From Pollenia angustigena (lineage: Eukaryota > Arthropoda > Insecta > Diptera > Polleniidae), in NCBI GenBank assembly GCA_930367215.1, contig OV884056.1:252739127-252803126 (forward strand): 64,000 bases of DNA, in the 5' to 3' direction. The notes below the pieces were generated by a model, which searched no databases, had not been told where the DNA came from, and saw only the letters and a program-made list of their open reading frames with translations. Position 1 is the stretch's first letter. Every line of letters starts with the position of its first letter. Made by a program: the position numbers and the translations under genes. Below are positions 33,491 to 44,954 of this stretch, piece by piece.

Positions 33491-34340
33491 TCGGGTGATT
33501 TTTTTCTATTATCTTTTTGGCCACACTGGCTTAAACAGCTGACGCACGTTTCGTGTTTTGTTTCACTGTCAAACATCTTCAGTTTGGTCTATAATTTAGC
33601 CATGAATCGTCTTACAAACGAAAACGCTTGCAAATTGCAAATTATTGAATTTTATTATCAAAATGCTTACTCTGTTAAGAAAGTTTATCGCGCACTTCTT
33701 GTGTTCAGCGATGAAGCTCATTTTTGGCTCAATGGGTACGTAAATAAGGAGAATTGTCGATTTTGGAGTGAAGATCAGCCAGAAGCATTGCAAGAGCTAC
33801 CAATGCATCCATAAAAAGTCACAGTTTGGTGCGGTTTATGGGCTGGTGAATGAAACGTAACTGTGAATGGTGAGCGCTACCGTGAGATGATGACTTGCAT
33901 GACAAGTGGTTTCAACACATGCCACACAGCACGCATAACAATGGACTTATTGAGAGGCGAGTTCGGTGAACATTTTATTTCGCATTCGGGACCGGTCAAT
34001 TGGCCGCCTAGATCGTGCGATTTAACGCCTTTAGACTATTTTTTGTGGGGCTATGTTAAAGCTCATGTCTATACACACATGCCAGCTTCAATTGACGCAT
34101 TGAAGGACAATATTGAAGCATTTATTCATGAGATGCCAGCCGAAATGTTGGAAAGAGCATGCCAAAATTGGGCAAAGCGGATGGACCATTTGAGGCGCAG
34201 CTACGGTCAACATTTGCATGAAATAATCTTCAAACATTAAATTATATGAACCGCACTATCGATTCAAATAAAGATTTTATGCATTTTTCTGAATTTTATG
34301 TTTTTTTTTAAACTTTCCTATAGCTTAAGAAATCACCCAT
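33491..34340 (+). mobile_element. DD41D (rosa-type) mariner, internally deleted, TA TSD
   Basis: Left terminus TCGGGTGATTTTTTTCTATT after TA (33489-33490). The right end, AAGAAATCACCCAT then TA, has drifted from the TCGGGTG form. Sister of 18354-19229, with the same subfamily termini and 5' UTR (ACGCACGTTTCGTGTTTTG). Confidence 0.8.
33602..34240 (+). pseudogene. DD41D mariner transposase, two deletions and a stop
   Basis: MNRLTNENACKLQIIEFYYQ, then AYSVKKVYRALL (the N-terminal HTH), joins directly to VFSDEAHFWLNGYVNKENCR, so about 130 residues between are lost. A premature stop follows MHP at 33812. A second deletion removes the FQQDGA block: it reads TSGFNTCHTA, without the second catalytic Asp. 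The C-terminal part from ITMDLLRGEFGEHFISHSG to HLRRSYGQHLHEIIFKH is intact. The first deletion lies at the same place as in the copy at 18354. Confidence 0.8.
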
Positions 34341-34349
34341 TATAAAAAT

Positions 34350-34890
34350 AAATTGTCCTACGTTCGTCATTTTATAACTCGAGAACCACTCAACCGAATT
34401 TTAGTACATGCTTTGGAAAGGTATACTTTCACTGATGGTTAAAAAAAAAAAACATAGCGTTATACGCGCACTTTTATGATGGTGTGTTTTCCCTATATAA
34501 AATGTGTTTTTTTCCTTATGAGAATTACATTTTATCGGTATAAGGCTATGCTTGCTCGCGTCATTTGACTTATTTTGTATTGTCCAGCAACGCGGGCAGG
34601 GTTACTCTAGTAATCTATATATATAAAAATAAGTTGTCCTATGTTCAACATTTTATAACTCGAGAACTCCTCAACCGATTTTTAAACGAGTACATGCGTT
34701 GGAAAGGTTAACTTTCACTGATTGCATATAAAAAAACCCCCGATAGGTGGCGCTGTTGTCGTGATATTTAATTTTTGTTTATTCATGGTAGATAGCGCTG
34801 GGGTCAAGTTATTTACAAAATTCTCCAGTATTTCATTTTTTATTTTTTTTTTTAAATCCCGAGCAGCGCCGGGACCAAACAGCTAGTAAA
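34350..34890. repeat. Two tandem copies of a SINE-like dispersed repeat
   Basis: Copy 1 begins near 34350 (AAATTGTCCTACGTTC) and copy 2 near 34612 (ATCTATATATATAAAAATAA). Both have ATTTTATAACTCGAGAAC, CTCAACCGA and TTGGAAAGGT, and both end with a CAGC-ACGC-GGG phrase (34588, 34862) near TAGTAA. Common insect dispersed-repeat style. Family not named. Confidence 0.5.
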
Positions 34891-35209
34891 TATATTTGCC
34901 CCTACCATAAATTTTCGTTTTAAAAATTATTATAATTTAAACTTTAATATTGGTGAAGTACATCAATGCAGTTTTTTAATACCTTATTATGACGTATATC
35001 CCATAAACTACGACAAAATTGAAAAAATGTTTCGGACGTGACAAAGGTTAAAAATTTGTTTCCATGACTTTGGATATTTTTACATAAATCGACAAAAACC
35101 TTCAAACACAATATCTGACAAAAATTTTGGACGACTTTTTTCATGTTCATTTTTGTGTATAAAATTTTGAATCTTTAGATTCGATTTCTCAAAAAAAAAT
35201 TTGTGATTT

Positions 35210-35594
35210 CCCAATAAAAATTGATATCATTTTGCGAAGTACTAATGGTACATTTCAAAAAATAAGCTAACAATTATGCGCTACGCAATAAGACATACAG
35301 AAATGCAGTAAAGTAAGTGAAAGACCTCTCAACAACTTTTATAAAAATAATAACATTTCAAATGTTACGGCATTCCCTTACTACGGAGCAGGTTTGTAAG
35401 GGAGAATACTAAAAAATAACTGTATTAAAACATTCAGTGTGTAAAGCTGAATGTGCTTTATGTGTCAAAAATGTGCTGCTTCAAAGTGGGAACTCGCAAT
35501 ATAAAATTCATGTCTTCCGTAAGCGCAATGGTAAGAAACGTTAATGTTGCTCCCTTACAAACCTGCTTCATTGGAAGCTCCATTTTTTATTGGG
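35210..35594. mobile_element. MITE copy 1 with CCCAATAAAAA termini
   Basis: Left CCCAATAAAAATTG, right end read inward CCCAATAAAAAATGGAGC. Interior has an inner inverted pair, GGAGCAGGTTTGTAAGGGAG (35390) against CTCCCTTACAAACCTGCTTC (35551). A close relative is at 37643-38064 and a partial one at 44817-44954. Confidence 0.7.
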
Positions 35595-35700
35595 TTACGG
35601 CAAGATAACTTCGGCATGACGAATTGTCAAAACAACTGGTAGATTTTACAAGCAAAATTGAAGACAAATAAATTATAAACAGTTCAACGCAATTTATTAA

Positions 35701-36808
35701 CCCTAGAAAGATAACGTTATTTTTTTTTACTGAAAAGATAACGATACGTCTGAAAGACGTATGCTTGTTTATATCCTTTAAAGGATATCATCGAAAATAA
35801 TATTGATAAATTTTATTGTTGAATTCATTTATTTATTCTTTTTCTTTTAAAAAAATATAGTTTTTAAATAGAAAATTATTATAAAAATAAAATTCAATTA
35901 GCATTATCAAAAATTAAAGAGTTTTTATAAAGGACTTCATCAGTTCGGTTCTAAAAACTTAAATAAATATTTTATTTGTACTGTATATAATGTTATCTGT
36001 ATTAACTTATATAAACAAAAAAAAAAAAAAATATTTAAATAACATTATGTGCAAGATTTACAAATTTAAATTTTGTGGTCGCCACATACAGGTATACCGC
36101 ACTTGACACATACCATTTTGGACATAAGCTTAATTTCTGATGGACAGAAGCCACCGTATTATCTCTTTTTTGATTCACGCTGTTCTGCATCTGGTAAAAT
36201 TTGTTCAATGTCGTCGGTTAATGTTTTCGATAAAATAGGGATTTCTAGCCTTAAAATTTAAAAATTTATGAAAATTTCGGCACTGGTCCATTAAACAATT
36301 TCCGAAATTATTTCGGTAGTAAAAAATATCGAAGCATGAAATTGGGTCGTACAGTGATTTGAAATGCCGAGTAGGTCCTCTTGCCGTACGAACTATATTC
36401 ATTGAAGAAACTCGGCCATAACTTTGACCCTTCGATGTAGCTCACTTACTTTTATTTCTTAAAGTGTGTCGAGATATCGAAGTAACGCAGCTATCGGAAG
36501 AAGTAGTAAAATGTTCAGGTTCTTAAGGATTTTCCTGAATCGGTTGTATATTCTCGCCAGGCTCAAGGATGTCAAAAGCAAAAGCAAAACACAAAGTTAT
36601 CTTTGCTACAAAAGTAACACTAAAGATAACTCTCTCAGACGTATGTTGTGTTTATTTCTCAAAAAATACATAACTTACAACATAAAAACTGCCACCACCA
36701 ACTAGGTGGTGCTAACAACTGAGATTATTGAACGTGAGAAAGTTGTGTGTTAACAAATGTGAAAGTAAGAGAACAAAATTAAAAAGAGGTACGTCAGCGC
36801 GACTAGGG
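35701..36808 (-). mobile_element. Deleted piggyBac-type element between TTAA sites
   Basis: TTAA at 35697-35700 is followed by CCCTAGAAAGATAACG. The other end reads inward CCCTAGTCGCGCTGACG, before TTAA at 36809-36812. Inside, the minus strand keeps both ends of a transposase. One is an acidic N-terminal stretch, EPGENIQPIQENP-EPEHFTT (about 36570-36460). The other is the C-terminal Cys-rich domain, KTLTDDIEQILPDAEQRESK to VCVKCGIPVCGDHKI (about 36230-36065). The DDE core is deleted, so this is a non-autonomous derivative. Confidence 0.7.
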
Positions 36809-36960
36809 TTAACTTATCATTACTTATTACTTCTCCTGTAAAATTTTCGAAATGTTAGATAGGGCTTATTGCGTTAAAGGTGACGATATGTATGTATCTA
36901 ATTTGCAATTCTAATATATTTGCAATAAAATATATGTTCAATAAAATAAAAGCATTAGCC

Positions 36961-37530
36961 TTATGGATTTCCTAAGCACAATCTGCACACTTTAAACAAA
37001 ACAAATTGTTTGAGTATATGAATATAAGCATCGTTCCTTTGCAAGCAAAAACAATATGCAGCCAGTGCCATAATGTCCAAAATACTGCAAAAGAAAACAA
37101 AAGTCCATATTTCTGTGGATAGTTCTGTTGTAAAATATAGTTGACTCCGCATTTACTTGCGTTGTCAAACCGGATTGCTTTGGGTTTAATCGTCATCAGA
37201 GTATTTTAAGCAATGGACAGTTGAAAGTAAGTTGACCCATTTATTATTTTTTTTTGGCGCATATGATGCTAAAAAATTTAAAAAGTATTCATGGAATCCA
37301 AACAATGTTGATAAAAGGAATACGAAGCATTACATTTTCGCTTGAAATGATTTTTATGCAAACATTCCATATGACAATTTAGTGCTGCCTTATCATCAGG
37401 AAGTCGACGTTCTAGATAACACGTATTTCCTCTGCAAGTTGTTAGAACGCTACAAAATTTAAGAGCACTGTTGCTGCCACCTGTCAGCAAAATTGCGATA
37501 ATAGCTTCTAATTTAATCGAGATCAAGTCT
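36961..37530 (-). pseudogene. piggyBac transposase DDE-domain relic
   Basis: Minus strand 37526-37280 reads MISIKLEAIIAILLTGGSNS, like the start of the piggyBac catalytic domain, and LERRLPDDKAA. 37196-36961 reads SKCGVNYI, then one frame over TFVFFCSILDIMALAAYCFC, the block after the last catalytic Asp. The interior catalytic residues are lost. Outside the TTAA-bounded element, so from another copy. Confidence 0.55.
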
Positions 37531-37642
37531 TTCTTTACTTTTGATTTTGTATCAACATCAGCAGTTTAATTTTTTCATTTCGATTATATACGCAATAGTT
37601 GGTGTGCCAAATCTCTTTAATACCTCATTTGGAATGGGGCTT

Positions 37643-38064
37643 CCCAATAAAAAATTTTATCATATTGCGAAGCACTAATGGTACATTTAAAAAAATAAGC
37701 GCAGAATTATGCGCTACGCAATAAGACATACAGAAATGCAGTAAAGTAAGTGATAAAACTCTCAACAACTTTTATAAAAAAAAATAACATTTCAAGTGCT
37801 ACGGCATTCCCTTACTAAGAAGCAGGTTTGTAAGGGAGAATACTAAAAAATAACTGTATCAAAACATTCAGTGTGTAAAGCTGATCGTTACATCCAACAT
37901 TTTTTTATGCGCTGAATAATGCGCTTCATGTGTCAAAAATGTATTGCTTCAAAGTGGGAACTCGCCATATAAAATTCATGTCTTCCGTATGCGCAATGGT
38001 AAGCGCAACTCTTATGTTTCTCCCTTACAAACCTGCTTCGTTGGAAGCTCCATTTTTTACTGGG
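37643..38064. mobile_element. MITE copy 2 with CCCAATAAAAA termini
   Basis: Sister of 35210-35594 in the same orientation. The right end reads CCCAGTAAAAAATGGAGC inward. Contains a 40-bp segment (37884-37924, near TTTTTATGCGCTGAATAATG) absent from copy 1. Confidence 0.7.
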
Positions 38065-38139
38065 TTGCGCCATTGACCCAACTTTAAAAAACATATTATT
38101 ATCATGAAGTATATATCAACTTCTGCGTGCCAGGAAAAA

Positions 38140-38863
38140 TTTTTTTATTTTTAGTAATAGGTTGTAGTTATTTCATACGTTACCTGGTACGTAGTTGTCA
38201 TTACAATTGTCATTATTCTGAAAACTTCAATAAGAATTTACTAGTAATGACCTTAGGAACTACTTATTACTTCTGTTAACGCACTCAATAACTACTTATT
38301 AGGTCTATTAGCTCGTGATTTTAAGGCTTCTAGTGAGTAAATTGTAAGTACTTACAATTCCACTTACTCTAGTTAAATAATAACTAGATATTTATTAACT
38401 TCTAGTAAGTGAATTGAAGCCCAGCCACGAATAACGTTGTAAATGCCACATTTTGCAAAAACCTTAGCCTTAGTCTCTTACACAGTTTAAACATCAAATA
38501 AACCAAAACTATGCACCGTAACGCCTTCAAAATGGCATACGAAGTGTCAGCCAGAGGAAGAACATTGCAAGTTACTAACAAAATAATGAAACCGAAGTAG
38601 TTTTGCAGTGCGGAATAATGTTTTAAAAGCCTTTTGCATAAAACAAATAATGTTGCCTGTCCAATAACGTTTTTTTGCTCTCCTGAAAAATTATTATTTA
38701 GTAACTTAAAACGTTATTCGCTGCTGTGCTTCAATTGTAAGTACTGAAATCTGTGGACACCTCAAACAAAAATAAGTAGTTATTCTGCCGAAAAATAAGT
38801 AGTGTTTATTTTCTCCAACATTAATTGTTAACTTACCAAGTAAGTAAAGTTTTTGCTGGGGTA
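38140..38863. repeat. Probable long-TIR element
   Basis: The right end read inward is TACCCCAGCAAAAACTTTAC and the left is GCCAGGAAAAATTTTTTTAT. Internally GAATTGAAGCCCAGCCACG then AATAACGTT (38411) is matched in inverse by CAATTGAAGCACAGCAGCG then AATAACGTT (38735). Many AACTACTTATTA repeats in both halves. Borders are tentative. Confidence 0.45.
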
Positions 38864-38865
38864 CT

Positions 38866-39120
38866 TCTTATTCGATTTTGTTTCATATTTGCCATAGAAA
38901 TAATCATTGGCAGAGCTTTGTTGACTTTGTTGTGCACGTAGTTCTTGTTCGTCATCCTCCGAATCACACGATTCATTTTGTTTTATGATCAAATTATTTT
39001 TAGTATCGGATGAATCGTTCCTATTTGGAACGTTATACACATCACCATTCTGTTCTGCTGCGAACGGTTCAATTTAATAACTCTCCTCAGCAGTTTTCTC
39101 ATGTTCTAAGCCATTAACCC
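38866..39120 (-). pseudogene. Coding-like acidic fragment cut by a repeat
   Basis: Minus strand reads NGLEHEKTAEESY, a stop, then IEPFAAEQNGDVYNVPNRND, KQNESCDSEDDEQELRAQQS and QQSSANDYFYGKYETKSNK. It ends where the repeat end TACCCCAGCAAAAAC begins. The codon pattern and acidic/Gln composition look like a real protein tail, but no family was recognised. It may be a host-gene or transposon fragment. Confidence 0.35.
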
Positions 39121-39351
39121 TCCGCTATTCGGATGTAATAATCAGCATTTAAACTTGACTTATTAAAGTTACTAGTTAGTATGTTTATTGGTTTTTTTTT
39201 TTCAAATTGATAACTAGATGGAGGGACAAGATAATTGAACATTAACAATTAAAATAGCAAGGAAAAATTTAAAAAATACAGCATCTGCAATGTGCGGTAT
39301 TTTGATAGCACTTCTGCAGGTCCCATCTTGCCGCGGTTTCAACTCCCATAT

Positions 39352-40150
39352 GTTTTTTTTTACTGTTAGGACCAGCACTCAGGGGATGACTCCTACTAAT
39401 GCATTGCATTGTGTTGAAACTAGGAAAATAGGTTGTGGGAAGGAGGATAGAGGGAGCAGTGTTTGTGAACATTCGATTTTTACTTAATCATGTTGTAAGT
39501 GAGAGGGAAGACTTCTGCAGGAAGGTTATTCCACATACGAACAGTCCGGAAACAAACGACTTCTCTTTGTAATGCGTTGTACGATTCACCTACCAATCGA
39601 CCACATAAGGATGGGCTTTTGAGGAAGAACGTGTAGTACGAACACACGTACGGGTTTCGTGAACAAGATTCTTAATTTCGTCAGAGCACATCCCATTGTA
39701 GTAACGATAAAACAGGTAAATACAACCCAGATTGCGACGGTGATCAAGGGAGTCAATATAATTAGATACCCTACTGTCACCAATGAGAACCTTCGCCCTC
39801 TCCTGCACGCGGTCGAGGAGCTCCAAAAAAGACTTTGAAGCACCGGCCCACACATGAGAGTTGTATTAGTTGTAAAGGTGGTATAAAGGTAAGAAGATCA
39901 GATGGAGTGAAGTATATCTTACACCGTCTTAGTAAACCGAGGCACTTGAATGCTTCGTTCGACACCTTGAATATATGTTCTGTCCACCGGACATCACATT
40001 GTATCCTCATGCCCAGAACATCAAGAGATTCTGATTCCTCAATAATTACACCACCCATATATACAGATGAGTCACCCCGGTTTATGCGTCAGAACGCAAC
40101 ATTGGGTTTTCGGGCATTTTCGCAAGAGTGCTTTGCAGGTATAAATTGCC
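39352..40150 (-). pseudogene. CR1/Daphne-like LINE fragment with 3' end
   Basis: From 40150 downward the minus strand reads KTQCCVLTHKPG, DSSVYMGGVIIEESESLDVL then GMRI, followed by TEHIFKVSNEAFKCLGLLRR. After a frame change it reads MWAGASKSFLELLDRVQERA, DSLDHRRNLGCIYLFYRYYN and HETRTCVRTTRSSSKAHPYV. The 3' UTR contains TAATGCATTGCATTGTG in inverse and ends in a poly-A (T run 39352-39361). The RT palm is absent, so it is 5'-truncated. Several frame changes. Confidence 0.7.
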
Positions 40151-41139
40151 TTTGTTGCAAATTAGAGTTTTATTCAGAATGATTCTTAAATATTTTACTT
40201 TATAAGAAAATATGATGTCTGAGCTGTACCCAATCGGCTTTTGTAATCTCCGATTTCCGCTTTTAGTTGAAGGACTCTAATTTCCTCGTCTAAACGCAGA
40301 ATTCTGGCGTTGATGTTTTGTTGTTGCCATTATCCTTACTGATCTCAAATAAAACAAAATATTTCAAATATTTTTATTTCAACATTATTTTTACTTTATT
40401 TCTTATTAGTTTTATGACATATTTTTTTATTTTTTTTTGCAGTTTATTACAGTATAAGTTTGATGTTTTCCTACTATGAGTTTATGCAAAGTATATTTAT
40501 TACAAGTATGTACATGCAAGTGATCAGCTGTTCAGTTGTTTTATTTTCGATAGTGCGCCATGATTTTTTTTTTTGTTTTCTTTATGTTTGGCTGTTTGAC
40601 AGTATCAAATGTTTTTATACAAACAAAATGAATGTTTTTTTTTATTGTTGATTTGTTGTAGACTTGCATGTACTTGGTATAAATATACTTTGAGTTTATG
40701 AATACTTTCATTGACATTATCTTTGGTTGCTTATTTTTTAGTTTACATTATAGTTTTTGATTAATTACTTTGATCTTTTAATCATTTATTTTATTGCATT
40801 TTATATCTTTAGACTAGAATTGTTGAAGCAGATTTATAAAAAAGCAAAAATTAAATAAATAGTAAAAACAAACGTTCCTCAATTCTAGAACATTTTTGTT
40901 AACATAAACTTAACAATAGATCAAATATAATATGAAGGGAAGGTTAAAATTTGAGAAAACAAATTATGTTTGGATATAGTTGTAGCCTAGTTAGTCAGTA
41001 TCAGTATGTCTGCAATACTTATTATTGCAGCCATTTATATGTCAACAATGAAACAATAGCGGAGCTCAGGGTTTGGTGCAAATGGTCTTGCGAAAGAACA
41101 ATTTGAACATTAAGTTAAAGAAGTCGGCATTTGTTATAA
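40151..41139. other. AT-rich spacer
   Basis: Mainly T-rich sequence. The 63-codon frame at 40460-40651 is F/Y-rich and has no recognised domain. Confidence 0.4.
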
Positions 41140-41265
41140 GACAGATAAGAAAACCATTGCGCCCAGTGAAGGCCGACTATGCAGAGAAGCTCTAGGGCAT
41201 AACAAACGCCAGCTTCGCTAACAAAACTACCCTTTCTTCTCTATGGTAAAACAAAGATTTTAAAT
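41140..41265. repeat. Single unit of the foldback central array
   Basis: CCATTGCGCCCAGTGAAGGC, GACTATGCAGAGAAGCTC, GCCAGCTTCGCTAAC and TTCTCTATGGTAAAAC correspond to one reverse and one forward unit of the arrays at 4818 and 59554. Confidence 0.55.
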
Positions 41266-42307
41266 TCATGCCAACTTTAAATACGACCGTTTTTAGATCG
41301 ATCGATTTTCGTAACATACCTGAATAACTTAATCACAAAATAGTTCAATATTAAACAAAAGATAATTGCATTGTCTCCCATTGGTCATCTTAAAATTAAA
41401 CAACATTAAATAATTAAACCAGAATACTTGAAAACTAAATAAATATTTTACATTTCATAACTGTGGGGAATAGAAAATCAATTTTTAACACATAAAATTT
41501 CGATTGGTCTACTACATATACATTGGCAAAATGTAGTTGTATGTGATTTCATTAATATGATTAGTTATTAGTTTGATTTTAAATAATAATTATAAGGATT
41601 ATAAAGCTATAAACGTGTAAACTCGTAACACACCGCCACACATGGAGCACGTTACAAATATTTTATTTCTAACACAATGTTTGATTTATTTTCAGTTTTG
41701 ATTTTTTCTTTTTTTTCCAATATTTTTGCATTTTCTCATTTGATTTATTTTTTATTATTATTATTGTATTAGTGTATACATATAATATATATATACTTAT
41801 ATAGTGTATATGAATGTGTGTATGAATGTGTACATGTGTTTATAATATAAAGTACAAATTTATTTCTATATCGCTATATTTAAGTATATGTATATATGTA
41901 TGTATTTCGGTATGATGATGATTTTGTACGTTTCTATGGATGTATATTTTCGTTATGTTTGCAATTTCTATTAATTTGATTTTTGTGTACACAGACAGAC
42001 AGACAGACAGACAGACAGATACAACATTTATTTTTAATTAATTAATTCTATAAATTTTAACACAATAAAATTTTTATTTTGCTTTTAATATATTATAATT
42101 TCTATTATTTTCTTATTCATAATAATAGTTCAACAGTTATTTTATACTTTTGTGTACAATTTTTATCAATTTATAAATTTATCGTTTAATTATGTCAACA
42201 TATTTTTTTGCATGTTTTCTAAAAGCAAAAACAAGTCATTTGTGTCACATAAAAATGTATAATTGTTGTTGATATTCAAAATAATGAATTTAATATCTAT
42301 TCAAGAC
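41266..42307. other. AT-rich spacer with (ACAG)n
   Basis: Contains (ACAG/GACA)n at about 41992-42018 and TA-rich tracts near 41780-41900. No coding or element boundary. Confidence 0.45.
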
Positions 42308-42450
42308 TTTTCTACCCTCCACCACTAGTTGAGAATGAGGTAAACAAAGTTTTTCATTCAGTATGAAACTTTTCTAATATTCATGTGGGACACCATAAAG
42401 TATACATATGTACATATCTGTGGCATATTGACAAAACATCTTTAGTCGAG
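42308..42450. repeat. mini-me-like fragment
   Basis: CTACCCTCCACCACTAGTTG, GACACCATAAAGTATACAT and CTTTAGTCGA parallel the 3' end of the elements at 46291 and 61967. Confidence 0.45.
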
Positions 42451-42583
42451 ATAAGAGAGCAAACAATTAAAAAAAAAAAATTAGTTGAAAAAAATTTTTA
42501 TAAAATAATAACATAAACCATAATTAAAAAAAAATTCCTTAATAATAAAAAATTTTAAAAACTTTTTTTTAATGAAAATTCGT

Positions 42584-42598
42584 GGGGGGGGGGGGGGG
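42584..42598 (+). repeat. 15-bp G homopolymer
   Basis: Uninterrupted G run. A possible assembly or polymerase slippage site. Confidence 0.9.
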
Positions 42599-42599
42599 T

Positions 42600-43050
42600 G
42601 CTTTAATACCATGTGGGATAAGGCCATGATGGCTTTATATCCCATTCAATAGGGGGCTAAAGCCTTTTGTTTATTTTTCATTTGAATGGGAGATTAAGCC
42701 ATCATGGCATTAGCTCACATTAGCAATATTAGGAAATGGCTTTATCTCTCATTTCAGTTCCGGAGACACTAAAGTTAAGAATTGAAATCTGGCTTCGCAT
42801 GCTAAAGTTTTTCTGCGTGACGGCCTGCGGCCGTGCTTAGGGGTTTTTCCCTCCAGTGGAAAGCGGCAGGTGGCTTCGCTGAATAAAGTTTTCCTGCGTG
42901 CGTCACAAGAATACAAAAATGTTTTTCAATGATAACTAAAGATTTTCCCTTTTACAGAATGTTTACACCATGCATAACAATATTCTGAAAAAATATGGCT
43001 TTATCTCTCATTTGCGAAAAAAATATGGCTATATCTCTCATTTCGCATGT
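42600..43050. repeat. Foldback-related segment with GC-rich centre
   Basis: ATGGCTTTATCTCTCATTT recurs at about 42735 and 43000. Two units between them (42786-42905) have GGCTTCGC, TAAAGTTTTTCTGCGTG, a GGCCTGCGGCC palindrome and TTTTTCCCTCCAGTGG, like diverged units of the GGCCTTCGGCC arrays. Borders not resolved. Confidence 0.4.
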
Positions 43051-43460
43051 GGAATATGTATGCCTGCAAAGTTTCATCAATTTGCATTGAGTATAAGGCG
43101 GTTAAATTAACGTTACAAGATTTGATTTTCCGAAGTGAAGCTAAATAAATGGTTTTAAAAAATTTTGCCCGCCCCCCCCTTATATTTTATCCTGGCTACG
43201 CCCATGTATTCGTGTACTGTCATCGGGAATATGTATGCCTGCAAGGTTTCATCCATTTGCATTGAGTAAAAGGCGGTCAAAAAAGCTTTTTACCAAAAAA
43301 AAGCCCCCCCCCCTAGATTTTATCCTGGCTACGTCCATGTATTCGTGTATTGTCATCGGGAATATGTATGCGTGCAAAGGTTCATCAATTTGCATTGAGT
43401 ATAAGGCGGTTAAATTAACGTTACAAGATTTGATTTTCCGAAGTGAAGTTAAGAAAAGGT
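43051..43460 (+). repeat. Three imperfect tandem units (133-175 bp)
   Basis: GGAATATGTATGCCTGCAA, CATCAATTTGCATTGAGTAT and TTTATCCTGGCTACG recur starting at 43051, 43226 and 43359. C-runs of 8-9 occur inside (43170, 43303). The 86-codon frame across it is a by-product. Confidence 0.7.
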
Positions 43461-44405
43461 TTCAATTAAAAAGCAAGAAAAATAATAACAGGTAAAAAAA
43501 CATTTCACTATTTTTAGACAACAGAAGCAACAAAGTTGGTAAAAAAAAACCAAAATCCCGTATTCAATTTTTTCAAACTGTTTACTTAAATACATCAAAT
43601 ACAAAAATATAATGATGACGAAAAACATATCGAGTCGGTCTGCCGCCGTTTTGGTTACATTTCTTCTTCATTAGCAAAGGAAAGGATGCAGCAACAGTGA
43701 TTGATGAACAAAAACATTGCGTGTATATATAAACACTTCGTTCAAAAATTATTCCAATGCAAATAAATTGTTTGAATATGCGAATTCGTTTATAGGACCG
43801 ATTTCAGACAAAAAAATTGTTTGATTCTACAAATTTTTTGTTTGAATTGGAAAAATCATTTTTTCTGTGCACTTATATGGAAGTTGTGGCATTAAAAGCA
43901 ATTTTTTGGAGTAGTTTTATTATTTTTGGTGCTATGTTCAATTGTTGAACGATTCCAATAAAATCTGATAATATAATTTTGATTGCAACAAAATAAGTTT
44001 GGACTAAATTTAATCTAAATGCGAACATAATTTGATGGTTTATGGACACAAATACCCTATTCCGGAAAGTAGCTTGTATGGGAGCCATGTGTATTTGCCG
44101 AGTGCTTTGGCCCCTTCATTATAAGGCTTCGTTCTTGTGCTAATTAGAACCTATGTACCCATTTTCATCAAATTCTCTACAAAATTGCGACCAGTACTTT
44201 GCGCACAAAGTTAACATGTATAGAGCTAGCCAGCCAGCCAGCCGGACGGACATCGTTAATTTGACTCAGAAAGTGATGCTAAGACTACCAGTATACTTTA
44301 AGGTGGGTATCGGACCATTAATTAAAGATGTTACAAACATCAGCATAAATGCATTATACCCTAAACACTATTGTGGTATGGGTATTAATATGTAAGATGT
44401 GAATG
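43461..44405. other. Spacer, nothing assigned
   Basis: AT-rich. A CCAG-type tandem (AGCCAGCCAGCCAGCC) lies at 44228-44243. No recognised gene. Confidence 0.4.
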
Positions 44406-44410
44406 GTTTA

Positions 44411-44565
44411 CTCCAAGGCAGCTAAGTGCACTTAATTATGAGAACCAACAGGACTGGATTAGTCAGGAATACCTAGATTAGGAAGATGAAAATAGTGACG
44501 ATAAGCCAATAGTATCTGAAGAAGTAGGGGACAATAACGAGACTGGTGTTACTATAGATAACTTC
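44411..44565 (+). pseudogene. piggyBac transposase N-terminal relic
   Basis: Reads FTPRQLSALNYENQQDWISQ then EYLD, a stop, and EDENSDDKPIVSEEVGDNNE. The start matches LTPRQVSAFNYENQQEYIRQ of the transposase at 56489, including the acidic stretch that follows. A small deletion precedes it. No further part of the gene is present. Confidence 0.6.
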
Positions 44566-44816
44566 ATTTTTTTTTTTTTTTTTTTTTGAATACTAATTTC
44601 ATTGATTTTAGTTTTGTATTTTATTTAATACGCATATAATATTTACAAAAGTTCATAAGTTTTTCTTCACATATCCGCTATGTTGGCATAAAGGTTATAT
44701 GCGTTAAACAAAACAAAACGCTCTTTGTGTCAAAACTTAACTCTTTGCGGGCCGATGAGAATTAGCCCCCTGATCTTAAATTTCCCCTGATTTTATATTC
44801 GTTGAATAAAGAGATC

Positions 44817-44954
44817 TTTGTGTCAAAAATGTATTGCTTCAAAGTGGGAGCTCAGCAAATATAATTCATGCCTTCCCTTAGCGAGATGGTAAGCGAATCT
44901 GTTTTATTTTTACCTTACAAGCCCGCTTATCATGCAGCTCTATTTTATATTGGG
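44817..44954. repeat. Partial MITE (CCCAATA type)
   Basis: TTGCTTCAAAGTGGGAGCTC and CTTACAAGCCCGCTTATC, ending TATATTGGG, match the right third of the elements at 35210 and 37643. Confidence 0.6.

Noticed and set aside
42584..42598. G run as a G-quadruplex regulatory site
   Set aside because: A single homopolymer with no nearby gene; an assembly or slippage artefact is more likely.
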